64,000 nucleotides of DNA from Polynucleobacter sp. UK-Kesae-W10 (GTDB lineage: Bacteria > Pseudomonadota > Gammaproteobacteria > Burkholderiales > Burkholderiaceae). Made by a program: the position numbers and the translations under genes. The stretch covers positions 792,986 through 856,985 of the forward strand of contig NZ_JACVQB010000001.1 of NCBI RefSeq assembly GCF_018881575.1, given 5' to 3'. Below the pieces are notes generated by a model. The model ran no database searches, had not been told where the DNA came from, and saw only the letters and a program-made list of their open reading frames with translations. Below, one piece after another: positions 25,437 through 33,363 of the stretch; position 1 is the stretch's first letter, and every line of letters begins with the position of its first letter.

Positions 25437-25504
25437 GCCGCTATACAAGCGGCCTGTGCATCACTAAATAACCGCTGATGTAGTCTTACTCAGCGGTTAT
25501 TTTT
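25437..25504. terminator. Double hairpin, bidirectional terminator after bdhA
   Basis: GCCGC (25437-25441) pairs with GCGGC (25449-25453). A second, 13-bp perfect stem joins AAATAACCGCTGA (25466-25478) to TCAGCGGTTATTT (25490-25502) and runs into T's. The second stem extends into the last codons of the convergent receptor gene, so it serves both strands. Confidence 0.8.
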
Positions 25505-26478
25505 CTATCGGCAATAATTTTTCCCCACAGCGCAGATTGACTAGCAATATATTTTTGTAAGTCTTCTCTGCTGCCCGGGTTGGGTGTCAGGCCATGCTCC
25601 GCTAACTGCGCATTAGTCGCTTTATCTTTCAGCACGGCAACCAGTGCTTTATTCCATTTATCCAAAATCACATCAGGCGTTTTGCCCGGCGCTACAAAGG
25701 CATACCAGTTGCTGGCATCAAACCCGGGGTAGCCAGACTCAGCAATCGTGGGCACATTAGGCAGTGTGGGTGCACGTTTTAAGCCTGTAGTTGCAATCGG
25801 AATGAGCTTACCGTTTTTAATGTACGGGTCAGCAGTTGCTAAGGCGGAGTAATAAGAAGAAACACGTCCGCCGAGGAGGTCGACCATGGCGGGGCTTCCA
25901 CCTTTATAAGGCACATGCACCGTATCAATATCTGCACGCACGTTCAGCAATTCTCCTTGCAGATGTGAGGCAGATCCGCTGCCAGTTGAGGCGAAAGTAA
26001 TCTTGCCAGGATTCTTTTTGGCCAGAGCCACATACTCTTTAAAGTTTTTGACGCCTAATTCGGGAATCACTACCAAAACATTGGGAAAGGTTACGCCCAT
26101 AGTGAGCGGTGCCAAATCCTTCTGTGGATCATAAGGCAGCTTCATAAGATGGGGAGCAATCGAAAGCGGACCTACTGAGCCAAACAGAATGACAGAGCCA
26201 TCTGCTGGGGCGTTGGCCGTGTAAGCGTGTGCAATATTTCCACCAGCGCCAGGCTTGTTATCCACAATCACGTTTTGCCCAAGATCTTCACTCAGTTTTT
26301 TTGCGATCACTCGGGCAGCGCTATCAGCTGAACCACCTGCTGCAAACCCTACGACGATGGTGATGGTTTTCTTGGGTGGAAATTCTTGTGCATTGACGCT
26401 AGAAACAAAGCTCATGCAGCCCAACGCAAGGCAGGCAAAGGCTTTGGCAAAAAGAGGGGTGGGCATAGTCTGTCTCAT
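25486..26478 (-). CDS. Bug-family tripartite tricarboxylate receptor protein
   Basis: A 330-residue periplasmic solute receptor (TctC/Bug family). A Sec signal ends near SSVNAQEFP; the mature start KKTITIVVGFAAGGSADSAA carries the family GG/AA motif, followed by NKPGAGGNIAHAYTAN and DPQKDLAPLTMG. These proteins bind carboxylates such as citrate, aromatic acids or amino acids. No TctAB permease gene is next to it, as is common for Burkholderiales Bug genes. ATG at 26478 or 26466 are both possible. The ligand is unknown; it is divergent from the PuuD-like gene. Confidence 0.9.
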   Translation of the reverse strand: MRQTMPTPLFAKAFACLALGCMSFVSSVNAQEFPPKKTITIVVGFAAGGSADSAARVIAKKLSEDLGQNVIVDNKPGAGGNIAHAYTANAPADGSVILFGSVGPLSIAPHLMKLPYDPQKDLAPLTMGVTFPNVLVVIPELGVKNFKEYVALAKKNPGKITFASTGSGSASHLQGELLNVRADIDTVHVPYKGGSPAMVDLLGGRVSSYYSALATADPYIKNGKLIPIATTGLKRAPTLPNVPTIAESGYPGFDASNWYAFVAPGKTPDVILDKWNKALVAVLKDKATNAQLAEHGLTPNPGSREDLQKYIASQSALWGKIIADRKITAE

Positions 26479-26619
26479 ATTGTTTTATTGATTGATTTTG
26501 CATCCCAAAGGGTGCTAAGTCACTATTCTAAGTAAGAATTCTCGATTTTTGGGGGTCTGAACAAAATTAGCAGAATCGTTTATAGTTACATCGCATTCTT
26601 ATATATAGGAGAACCTTTC

Positions 26620-27213
26620 ATGGCTTCAATTTTGACCTCATTGGGACGCACAGTATTTGCTGGTTTTGTGCTTCTTGTTTTGATTATTTTGGCTTTAGGC
26701 GGTAATTTCAGCTCTGCTGAATTGCCATTTGTATTCCGTTGGTTGCACGTGATGTTTGGTGTGATGTGGATTGGCTTGCTCTGGTACTTCAACTTTGTGC
26801 AAATTCCTTCCATGCCAAAGATTCCTGATGAGCAAAAGCCAGCCATTGGTAAAGTGATTGCTCCTGCAGCCTTGTTTTGGTTCCGTTGGGCAGCGTTGTT
26901 CACTGTATTGACTGGTTTGATTGTGGCTACATTGAATGGTTATGCACATCAAGCATTTACCTTGCAAGCTCCATTCCGCGCAATCGGTTTGGGCATGTGG
27001 ATCGCTTTAGTGATGGCGTTCAACGTATGGTTCATCATCTGGCCTAACCAGAAGCGTGCACTTGGTATCGTGACTGTCGAAGCCGATGTAAAAGCAAAAT
27101 CAGCTCGTGTTGCGATGTTGACATCCCGTTTAAACACATTGCTCTCTATCCCAATGTTGTTCTTGATGGTTGCTCAGTCTCATAACACTACTTGGTTTGT
27201 GATCGTTTCTTAA
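26620..27213 (+). CDS. PuuD-like (urate oxidase N-terminal domain) membrane protein
   Basis: A 197-residue membrane protein with four to five helices. RWLHVMFGVMWIGLLWYFNF and QIPSMPKIPDEQ match the membrane domain of PuuD-type urate oxidases (Urate_ox_N, PF06181). The C-terminal cytochrome c domain of full PuuD is missing, so this is not a complete urate oxidase. Conserved His in LHVMFG and elsewhere could bind haem. It stands alone with its own terminator; function in this form is unknown. ATG at 26620 has AGGAG 10 bases upstream. Confidence 0.75.
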   Translation: MASILTSLGRTVFAGFVLLVLIILALGGNFSSAELPFVFRWLHVMFGVMWIGLLWYFNFVQIPSMPKIPDEQKPAIGKVIAPAALFWFRWAALFTVLTGLIVATLNGYAHQAFTLQAPFRAIGLGMWIALVMAFNVWFIIWPNQKRALGIVTVEADVKAKSARVAMLTSRLNTLLSIPMLFLMVAQSHNTTWFVIVS

Positions 27214-27232
27214 TCACCTGCTTGTAGTCATG

Positions 27233-27260
27233 AAAAAGGCCCGCTCTGCGGGCCTTTTTC
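27233..27260. terminator. Bidirectional intrinsic terminator
   Basis: A5GGCCCGC (27233-27244) pairs with GCGGGCCT5 (27248-27259) around TCT, with T's on one side and A's on the other. It serves the PuuD-like gene on the plus strand and the rubredoxin reductase gene on the minus strand. Confidence 0.92.
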
Positions 27261-27284
27261 TTATCTGGCTGGGCCGCAGAGGGC

Positions 27285-28448
27285 TTAGGCCAAGATGGGG
27301 GGCAATTCTTTGGTCAGCGCTCCACGCTGCGTAGTAGCGCTACCCATCAATACAAAGCCAAGCAACTTGCCATCACTCGCTTCAAAGCGGGACTCTAATC
27401 CACCGTCTGAAGCAGTGGTTTTCCATTGACCCTCAGCACCTTTTGCTGGTGGCGAAACTACAGTAGCCAAGGCTGGTGTTTTGACCATTACTGGCATTGC
27501 AGGATATGTCAATACAGTTGTGGTTCCGGTAAGTGTTGCTGCTAAGGCTCTTGCAGCTTGCATGATGGGCATTACGTAGGGCAGTACTAGACCTTCTACT
27601 TCAGCGCAATCACCAAGTGCATAAATATCTTTTGAGCTAGTTTCTAATTCGCGATTGACTTGAATGCCAACATTGCATGCAAGTCCGGCTGCTTTGGCTA
27701 AATCCAGTCTTGGTTTTAGTCCTACAGCAGAGAGCACTGCATCGCTAGTAAGCGTAGTGCCATTAGCAAGCGTCAGTGAGAATTGATCGGCATTTCGTTG
27801 AACGGATTGCACGGTAGTGCCAAAGTGCCATTTGACTCCAGCAGCGCTTAATTTATTTTGTAGATCAGTAGCCGCAGCCTCTGGGATCAGGCGCCCTAAG
27901 GCTTGAGGCGCTAAATCAATCACGTCAACCTCATAACCGCCGATGACGAGATCGTTTGCAAACTCACAGCCGATCAAGCCTGCACCCAAGATGGCTACTT
28001 TCTTTTTATCGGCAATGGCATTGCGAAACCGAGCGTAATCTTCTAAGTCATTGACAGTCAACACCTCTTTAGCAGCATCTCCCTGTAGCGGAATCCGAAT
28101 TTGGTCAGCACCAAGCCCTAAAACTAGTTTTCCATAAAAGATAGTGCCTTTGCTAGTTTGGATAGTGTGTGAGCTCGCATCAATCGCGCTAACATCCGCT
28201 TCAGCAACGATATTGATTTCCAGTTGAGCAGCCATGGCATCGGCTGGGGTGGAAACGAGTTGTGCAGCATCTTTCTTGCTCGCAAGGGCAGTAGAGAGCA
28301 TCGGCTTAGAATAAAAATAGCCAGGCTCTCTTGTTACCAAGGTGATCGGAATGGTTTTATCCAATTTGCGGATTTCGCGGATGACGGTATAACCCGCCAA
28401 TCCGCTGCCAATAATCACGATGGCGGATGAAGATGTAGTTTGATCCAA
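27285..28448 (-). CDS. Rubredoxin-NAD+ reductase
   Basis: A 387-residue FAD/NAD-linked reductase. GSGLAGYTVIREIRKLD is the FAD Rossmann motif, VAILGAGLIGCEFANDLVIG binds NAD(P)H, and IYALGDCAEVEG is the C-terminal FAD motif. It should pass electrons from NADH to the rubredoxin encoded 61 bases upstream in the same direction. The start is TTG at 28448 (TTG-GAT-CAA) with AGGAG seven bases away; no ATG is suitably placed. C-terminal rubredoxin-binding residues follow (about 310-387). Part of the peroxide defence set with rubrerythrin and OxyR. Confidence 0.85.
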   Translation of the reverse strand: MDQTTSSSAIVIIGSGLAGYTVIREIRKLDKTIPITLVTREPGYFYSKPMLSTALASKKDAAQLVSTPADAMAAQLEINIVAEADVSAIDASSHTIQTSKGTIFYGKLVLGLGADQIRIPLQGDAAKEVLTVNDLEDYARFRNAIADKKKVAILGAGLIGCEFANDLVIGGYEVDVIDLAPQALGRLIPEAAATDLQNKLSAAGVKWHFGTTVQSVQRNADQFSLTLANGTTLTSDAVLSAVGLKPRLDLAKAAGLACNVGIQVNRELETSSKDIYALGDCAEVEGLVLPYVMPIMQAARALAATLTGTTTVLTYPAMPVMVKTPALATVVSPPAKGAEGQWKTTASDGGLESRFEASDGKLLGFVLMGSATTQRGALTKELPPILA

Positions 28449-28509
28449 GACTAGGCTCCTAAGGATGCATTAATTGCGGTAAGACGTTGTGCTGTAGATG
28501 GGGGAAGAC

Positions 28510-28674
28510 TTAGATCTGAACCATTTCAAAGTCAGACTTTGCCACACCACAGTCTGGGCACTCCCAATCTTCTGGGATATCCGCCCAGGCTGTACCTGGA
28601 GCGATGCCATCTTCAGGTAAGCCTTTTGCTTCATCATAGATAAAGCCACATACGATACATTGCCATTGTTTCAT
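28510..28674 (-). CDS. Rubredoxin
   Basis: A 54-residue rubredoxin. One iron is held by C6, C9, C39 and C42 ([16 protein letters not shown] and [16 protein letters not shown]). The start ATG at 28674 is chosen because AAGGA lies six bases before it; an ATG at 28680 is too close to that site. It carries single electrons from rubredoxin reductase (downstream) to rubrerythrin (upstream), all three genes on the same strand. This is a typical complete rubredoxin of the standard length. Confidence 0.95.
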   Translation of the reverse strand: MKQWQCIVCGFIYDEAKGLPEDGIAPGTAWADIPEDWECPDCGVAKSDFEMVQI

Positions 28675-28733
28675 GTTCATTCCTTGAGTAATAGTTGATA
28701 GTGTAAATTCAGTTTCGTTTTATTTCTGGCCGC

Positions 28734-29219
28734 TTATTGAGCGGCAAATACCTTAGCTTTCTCTAATGCCTGCTTATAGTGATTAGCGTGACGCTCTTCC
28801 ACATTGGCCAAGGCGGCAAAACGCTTGGCTGCTTTAGCTAAAACCGCTTGGAATTGCTCAGCGTGCTCCTTAGATTCCGCGATCTGCTCATCAATCTCTT
28901 GGATGGCTGCAGCATTGCCTTCTTCAACTGCGGTCTTGCGAAATGACGGATACATTTCGGTGTATTCATAGGTTTCGCCCTCAATCGCAATTTCTAAGGC
29001 GCGTTGTGGGGTAATGGCATTAGCGGGGTAGAGCAAGTCTAAGTGGCCAAATGCATGCATTACCTCTTGGTCTGCAGTAGCTTCAAAGATTTTTGCTGTT
29101 TCTTCGTCACCTGCTGCGCGTGCCAATTTTGCAAAATAACGATATTTAATGTGGGCCATAGACTCACCAGCAAATGCCGATTCCAAGTTTTGGATAGTTT
29201 TAATTTCTGGACGTGCCAT
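28734..29219 (-). CDS. Rubrerythrin (diiron domain only)
   Basis: A 161-residue ferritin-like diiron peroxidase. Glu/His ligands are visible in AFAGESMAHIKY, EATADQEVMHAFGH, GETYEYTEMY, and ESKEHAEQF. The C-terminal rubredoxin domain of classical rubrerythrin is absent; the protein ends after HANHYKQALEKAKVFAAQ. A separate rubredoxin gene follows 59 bases downstream, supplying the missing domain in trans. It reduces H2O2 to water. Start ATG 29219 has AAGGAG six bases upstream; an in-frame ATG at 29240 lies before that site. Divergent to oxyR. Confidence 0.92.
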   Translation of the reverse strand: MARPEIKTIQNLESAFAGESMAHIKYRYFAKLARAAGDEETAKIFEATADQEVMHAFGHLDLLYPANAITPQRALEIAIEGETYEYTEMYPSFRKTAVEEGNAAAIQEIDEQIAESKEHAEQFQAVLAKAAKRFAALANVEERHANHYKQALEKAKVFAAQ

Positions 29220-29250
29220 TTTCAACTCCTTTGATTTCATGATAAAAAGT

Positions 29251-29328
29251 GTTGGACTTGCGTAAGACTGTTAACTGCTTGTCCAACCATGAAATGGATT
29301 GTGGACTTGTTTCTTTAATCAGTCCAAT
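29251..29328. promoter_or_regulatory. Divergent rubrerythrin/oxyR control region with GGAC/GTCC repeats
   Basis: Inverted repeats GTTGGAC (29251-29257) and GTCCAAC (29281-29287), then GTGGAC (29301-29306) and GTCCAAT (29322-29328), lie in the 155-base gap. A CTAT half-site follows near 29341, weakly like OxyR motifs. These are candidate regulator sites; which protein binds is unknown. Confidence 0.4.
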
Positions 29329-29374
29329 GAATAATTATGCTACTATTAATCAAATTATTCGATAAGGAGCTGTT

Positions 29375-30292
29375 ATGGCTTATTTACCGTCCCTAAGGCA
29401 GTTAAGTTACCTCCTGGCGCTAGCAAAAGAGCTCAACTTCACCCGGGCTGCTCAAGCTTGCTTTGTGGGGCAATCGACTCTGAGTGCAGGTCTAAAAGAG
29501 CTCGAAGAAGGTCTAGGCATTCAGTTGGTTGAGCGTGATCGTCAAAACGTTTCCATTACCCCTGCTGGCTTGGAGGTGCTCGAGCGCGCCAAGGTCATTT
29601 TGACTGCATCAGAAGATTTGGTGGAGTTTGCAGGAGCCTCTGGCAAGCCGATGACAGCCACCATCCGTTTGGGAGTGATCCCAACGATTGCACCTTTTTT
29701 ATTGCCAACGGTATTGCCAGAAGTTCGCAAACGCTTTCCGGATTTAAAAATTACTTTAAGAGAAGACTTAACTGCCAATTTGCTAGCCAGGCTAGCAGAG
29801 CATAAATTGGATTTCGCATTAATTGCATTGCCTTACGATGTGACTGGCCTTCTCGTCGAAGAATTATTTGACGATGAATTTTGGTTGGTGGCACGAGAGG
29901 GTGACCCAGCTCTAAAGGGCAAAGAGGTAACCTTGCCCGCCAAAATGGCAGAGCGTTTGCTTTTATTGGAAGAAGGGCACTGCTTGCGCGAGCATAGCTT
30001 GCAGGCTTGTAGAAAAGCGGATATCCGCAAGAATGAAGCCATGGAAGCAACCAGCTTGCTCACTTTGCTGCAGATGGTGGAATCAGGTTTTGGTATTGCT
30101 TTGCTGCCGAATATGGCAGTCAATAGTAGTCTTCTTAATCATTCTGATCTGGTGGCTAAAGCAATGGCCGCGCCAGCACCCAAAAGAGTGATTGCGCTAG
30201 TCGCAAGATCTTCCACTGCGCATCGAGAAGAGTTTGCCGCGCTTGCATCTTGTATTCGTGAGCGCTTTGGGGCAAGCCTCAAAGCAAAGTAA
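29375..30292 (+). CDS. oxyR: Hydrogen-peroxide sensor OxyR (LysR family)
   Basis: A 305-residue LysR-type regulator. The helix-turn-helix is LNFTRAAQACFVGQSTLSAGLKELE (split across residues 20-44). The redox pair is C203 and C212 in EEGHCLREHSLQACRK, with the exact nine-residue spacing of E. coli C199/C208, and GIALLPNMAV follows. Peroxide forms the disulfide and switches the protein to an activator. It is divergent from rubrerythrin, so control of that peroxide-detoxifying set is likely. ATG has AAGGAG upstream. Confidence 0.93.
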   Translation: MAYLPSLRQLSYLLALAKELNFTRAAQACFVGQSTLSAGLKELEEGLGIQLVERDRQNVSITPAGLEVLERAKVILTASEDLVEFAGASGKPMTATIRLGVIPTIAPFLLPTVLPEVRKRFPDLKITLREDLTANLLARLAEHKLDFALIALPYDVTGLLVEELFDDEFWLVAREGDPALKGKEVTLPAKMAERLLLLEEGHCLREHSLQACRKADIRKNEAMEATSLLTLLQMVESGFGIALLPNMAVNSSLLNHSDLVAKAMAAPAPKRVIALVARSSTAHREEFAALASCIRERFGASLKAK

Positions 30293-30355
30293 AGAAGCGC
30301 ATTAAAAGTATGTCAACCATTTCAATCGTTTCACTATCTACTTAGAAAGAATTCC

Positions 30356-31456
30356 ATGTCCGGTAAAGAAATCATGTTCACCCCTGTTCAGTTGGGAGCT
30401 ATTCAACTCAAAAATCGCTTAGTAATGGCGCCTTTGACAAGAATGCGTGCGGTCGCAGGCGATGTTCCTAATCCTTTGGCACGGATTTACTACGCGCAGC
30501 GTGCTAGTGCTGGACTAATTATTTCAGAGGCTACCCAAATTTCTCCGCTGGGTATGGGTTATCCAGCTACCCCAGGTATTTATTCTGCCGAGCAAACTGC
30601 AGCCTGGAAAGAGATCGTCGATGCAGTTCACGCAAAAGGCGGCTCTATCGTGGCGCAGTTATGGCATGTGGGCCGCATTTCACATTCATCGCTACATCCC
30701 GAGCAGGGCGTGCCAGAGGCACCATCTGCAATTGCTGCTTCGGGCCAAACTTATGGAGCCGACTGGAAATTGCATGACTATGAAACACCTAAGGCGATGA
30801 GTCTGGAAGATATTGCCCGCCTACTCAAGGAGTTTGAAGCAGCGGCGCAAAATGCCAAGGCGGCGGGCTTTGATGGTATTGAGATTCACTCGGCCAACGG
30901 GTATCTACTGGATCAATTTTTGCAAGATAAAACCAATCAACGCCAGGATCAGTATGGTGGCTCGATTGAGAACCGTTTGCGCTTGTTGGGCGAGGTCATT
31001 GAGTCTGTCAGCAAAGTATTCCCAAGTAATCGAGTAGGTGTTCGTCTCTCACCATATGGCACATTTAACGATATGGCTGATAGTGATCCGGTTGCTTTAT
31101 TCACAGCAGCAATCCATCAATTAAATACCTATGACTTGGCTTACGTTCACATGATTGAACCTCGCTCTACAAGTGCGGGTGGTAATGATCAGGTTAATGA
31201 AGCGGCGCCAGTAACCTCAGAAATCTTCCGCAAGGCCTATCAAGGTAAATTTATTACTGCAGGTGGGTACGATCAAGCAATGGGAGAAAAGGTGCTCGAA
31301 GAGGGTCTGGCGGACGCAGTCGCATATGGCCGCTTGTATATCTCTAATCCTGATCTTGCAGAGCGTTTTCAGCAAGGCGCCGCTCTTAATCCCTATAACC
31401 GGGCTACGTTTTATGGCGGCCAAGAAGTTGGGTATACGGATTACCCAAGCTTATAA
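30356..31456 (+). CDS. Old yellow enzyme family oxidoreductase (N-ethylmaleimide reductase-like)
   Basis: A 366-residue FMN-dependent ene-reductase. MAPLTRMRA is the N-terminal motif, QLWHVGRISH carries the substrate-binding region, and EIHSANGYLLDQFLQD with QYGGSIENRLRL are family signatures. AYGRLYISNPDLAERF closes the barrel. It reduces activated C=C bonds of quinones, maleimides or nitro compounds with NADPH. ATG at 30356 or 30374 could start it. It sits downstream of oxyR (63 bases) and may share its stress context; it ends at a strong terminator. Confidence 0.92.
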   Translation: MSGKEIMFTPVQLGAIQLKNRLVMAPLTRMRAVAGDVPNPLARIYYAQRASAGLIISEATQISPLGMGYPATPGIYSAEQTAAWKEIVDAVHAKGGSIVAQLWHVGRISHSSLHPEQGVPEAPSAIAASGQTYGADWKLHDYETPKAMSLEDIARLLKEFEAAAQNAKAAGFDGIEIHSANGYLLDQFLQDKTNQRQDQYGGSIENRLRLLGEVIESVSKVFPSNRVGVRLSPYGTFNDMADSDPVALFTAAIHQLNTYDLAYVHMIEPRSTSAGGNDQVNEAAPVTSEIFRKAYQGKFITAGGYDQAMGEKVLEEGLADAVAYGRLYISNPDLAERFQQGAALNPYNRATFYGGQEVGYTDYPSL

Positions 31457-31484
31457 AGGTAGCTGCATTTATTGGGCTGCAACT

Positions 31485-31520
31485 ATAAACCCCGCCTCTC
31501 AAACGCGGGGTTTATTTTTT
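31485..31520. terminator. Bidirectional intrinsic terminator
   Basis: ATAAACCCCGC (31485-31495) pairs with GCGGGGTTTAT (31505-31515), followed by T's on the plus strand. It ends the old-yellow-enzyme gene and also overlaps the stop codon of the minus-strand 58-aa gene. Confidence 0.88.
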
Positions 31521-31688
31521 ATCCTTAGGCCCATCTAGAAGATTGTATTGATTGGCTATTAATAAGATTGCGATCGATGCACATCCAAGAGCAAAAAACT
31601 GCCATTGGTGCAAAACTGCGGTGCCTACAACAGTCATTAGGGCGGTCCAGCTGACTACTAGCTTGGCTTTTTTGGAAAGTGGCTTCAT
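31512..31688 (-). CDS. Small coupled membrane protein, 58 aa
   Basis: A 58-residue protein with a basic N-terminus (MKPLSKKAKLVVSW), two hydrophobic segments (about 11-26 and 32-46), and a charged tail GPKDKK. Its ATG overlaps the TGA of the cytochrome b561 gene (ATGA), so it is translated by coupling. Its stop lies inside the terminator stem at 31485-31520. No family recognised. The overlap, length and membrane character argue for a real gene that works with the cytochrome, but it has no other support. Confidence 0.6.
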   Translation of the reverse strand: MKPLSKKAKLVVSWTALMTVVGTAVLHQWQFFALGCASIAILLIANQYNLLDGPKDKK

Positions 31689-32248
31689 CTTGATTGGGAT
31701 TTTATGAATTCAGAAGGTTTAATTTTATTCAACATCCGGCGCAATGTCTCATCTTTCAAAATATAGTGGTGCCACAAGGCTGCCAGGGCATGTAAGCCAA
31801 TCAAAAAATATAAGGCGTTGCCTAGCCACTCATGCGCCTCTTTAAATAGCTTCTTGAGTTCGGGGTTCAGAGAAATCCATTGTGGCCACACCCAATTGAG
31901 GAAGTGAACTTCCTTTCCACCCGCTTGGAGAAAAATGAACCCCATGATCGGCAGCATTAGCAAGAGCAGGTATAGCAAGTAATGCGCAAGCTTAGCTAGG
32001 GCAGTAAGTGTTTGATTCGGATTGATGGGGTGAGGGGTTCCGAATGCCCAGCGCGTTATAAGTCGGACTACCATCACCACAAAGATGATTTGCCCCAATA
32101 AACCATGAATCGTTTTGCATAGTTCGCGTGGTTCGCTACCTTTGGGAAATTGCCCTTTGAGTTCAATGACGGCAAATGCCGCAATCAGCAAGGCTACTAC
32201 TAGCCAGTGGAAGAAGATAGAAGCGGGGTGATAGCGGGGTTGAGTCAT
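31685..32248 (-). CDS. Cytochrome b561
   Basis: A 187-residue inner-membrane dihaem cytochrome b561 of the bacterial CybB type. Four helices are visible. Haem ligand candidates are H7 and H15 (RYHPASIFFHWLVVALL), the His in KTIHGLLGQ, and HEWLGNALYFLIGLHALAALWHH near the end (split into EAHEWLGN and LIGLHALAALW). It oxidises quinol or transfers electrons to a periplasmic partner. Start ATG at 32248 (MTQPRYH); the TTG at 32263 is not needed. A Fur-box-like site lies 37-55 bases upstream. Confidence 0.9.
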   Translation of the reverse strand: MTQPRYHPASIFFHWLVVALLIAAFAVIELKGQFPKGSEPRELCKTIHGLLGQIIFVVMVVRLITRWAFGTPHPINPNQTLTALAKLAHYLLYLLLLMLPIMGFIFLQAGGKEVHFLNWVWPQWISLNPELKKLFKEAHEWLGNALYFLIGLHALAALWHHYILKDETLRRMLNKIKPSEFIKSQSR

Positions 32249-32284
32249 ACCGTGCAAAGTCAAAAAATGAGATTTGCTTTAAAT

Positions 32285-32303
32285 GATAATGAATCTCATT
32301 TAC
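32285..32303 (-). promoter_or_regulatory. Fur-box-like site upstream of cytochrome b561
   Basis: GATAATGAATCTCATTTAC agrees at 14 of 19 positions with the E. coli Fur consensus GATAATGATAATCATTATC. It lies 37-55 bases upstream of the cytochrome b561 start, a normal promoter position. Iron control is inferred. Confidence 0.5.
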
Positions 32304-32350
32304 GACAACAAGCCCAAATCGATTTCCCCTTCGCTTGAGGGGGCTTTGAC

Positions 32351-32539
32351 TTAATTGAGTCTGACTTTAGCGCTCAGTTCGCTGGCAAGGCCTCGCTTAT
32401 CGAGCTGAGAGAGACGTAGTGCTTCAACTTCAAAATCCAATTGCCCAGGATGAAATTCATCATCATTTTGCAGGTGAATGACATAGGTCCAGACTAACTC
32501 GCGGCCGCGATTCTTAAATACATCTACAACACGTTTCAT
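32351..32539 (-). CDS. Hypothetical protein, 62 aa
   Basis: A 62-residue soluble, charged protein (MKRVVDVFKNRGRELVWTYV at the start, ending ELSAKVRLN). No signal peptide, cysteine motif or known domain. It lies 23 bases downstream of the DUF4239 gene on the same strand and reads as the last cistron of the lldD-DUF4239 run. Coding is supported only by position and a balanced composition; the ribosome site is weak (AGGCGG, eight or so bases before ATG). Function unknown. Confidence 0.5.
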   Translation of the reverse strand: MKRVVDVFKNRGRELVWTYVIHLQNDDEFHPGQLDFEVEALRLSQLDKRGLASELSAKVRLN

Positions 32540-32562
32540 GCTTACCGCCTATGTGGTGATGC

Positions 32563-33363
32563 TCAAGGATTGGTGGAAGACGGGCTACTCGAGCTGATCT
32601 TTGGATTTATTGTCTGTTTGAGGGCAATCAGATTTCGCGCTTCAATCCGAATGACACCACTACGAGGGCTATCGATATCTGCAATTAAGAAGAAGGAAAC
32701 GGAAGTGATGAATGGGAAGATCATGAACAAACCAACATTCTTTTTAAAATTGCGCGCACCAAAGCCTACCAATAAATTGGCGCATAAGGCGATGGCTCCC
32801 ATTAGTAGCCAAGCAGGGTAGGGAATGCGATTGTGCCAAGCCGCTTGAACATAACCTTGAGAATTTAATACGTCATTCATTCCCGAAATGACTAAAGCCA
32901 TACTGGGGGTGGTTTGTGTCCGCGCAACTGGGAGAATTTCATTCCAAAGAGCATTCTGCAGCTCATTCGTTTTTTGTGTAATCTCCTGCACTTTTTCAGA
33001 GCTTTGTTTGGAGTAATAGAGAATACGTTGATCTAAGTATTGATTCAGTAGATCTTTGGTGCGAGCTGAAATATTGCTGGGAAGTAGATCAGCGCGCAGG
33101 TATTCTGTGCCAATAGCATTGGCCTCAGCTTCTTCAAGGGTTTCGCGATTGTCATGGCGATCAATGGCCATCGAAAACGTAAAACCAATGATGAGTGCCA
33201 GTAGCGTCAGGGTCGCCGTTTGAATGACGCCCAGATCCTCTGAAGTTTCGGTGTCCTTAGTGCGATAGCGGCTGAGTGCAGCATTGCCAAACCAGACGGC
33301 TATAGCAAAGACGACTAGCGAAACTCCAAAGACTAAGACGGGGTGGTTTAGTAGAGCGTGAAT
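32563..33363 (-). CDS. DUF4239-family membrane protein, apparently starting with ATT
   Basis: Counting from 33363, a 266-residue membrane protein. The frame begins ATT-CAC-GCT-CTA immediately after the lldD stop TAA and gives HALLNHPVLVFGVSLVVF, a helix, then TATLTLLALIIGFTFSMAID, a second helix with the DUF4239 core, then EEAEANAIGTEYLRADLLPS. Two more helices lie near the C-terminus. No ATG, GTG or TTG occurs in frame before ATG 33171, and starting there would remove both N-terminal helices. So either ATT is the start, as rarely seen in bacteria, or an ATG was mutated. Function unknown. Confidence 0.7.
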   Translation of the reverse strand: MHALLNHPVLVFGVSLVVFAIAVWFGNAALSRYRTKDTETSEDLGVIQTATLTLLALIIGFTFSMAIDRHDNRETLEEAEANAIGTEYLRADLLPSNISARTKDLLNQYLDQRILYYSKQSSEKVQEITQKTNELQNALWNEILPVARTQTTPSMALVISGMNDVLNSQGYVQAAWHNRIPYPAWLLMGAIALCANLLVGFGARNFKKNVGLFMIFPFITSVSFFLIADIDSPRSGVIRIEARNLIALKQTINPKISSSSPSSTNP

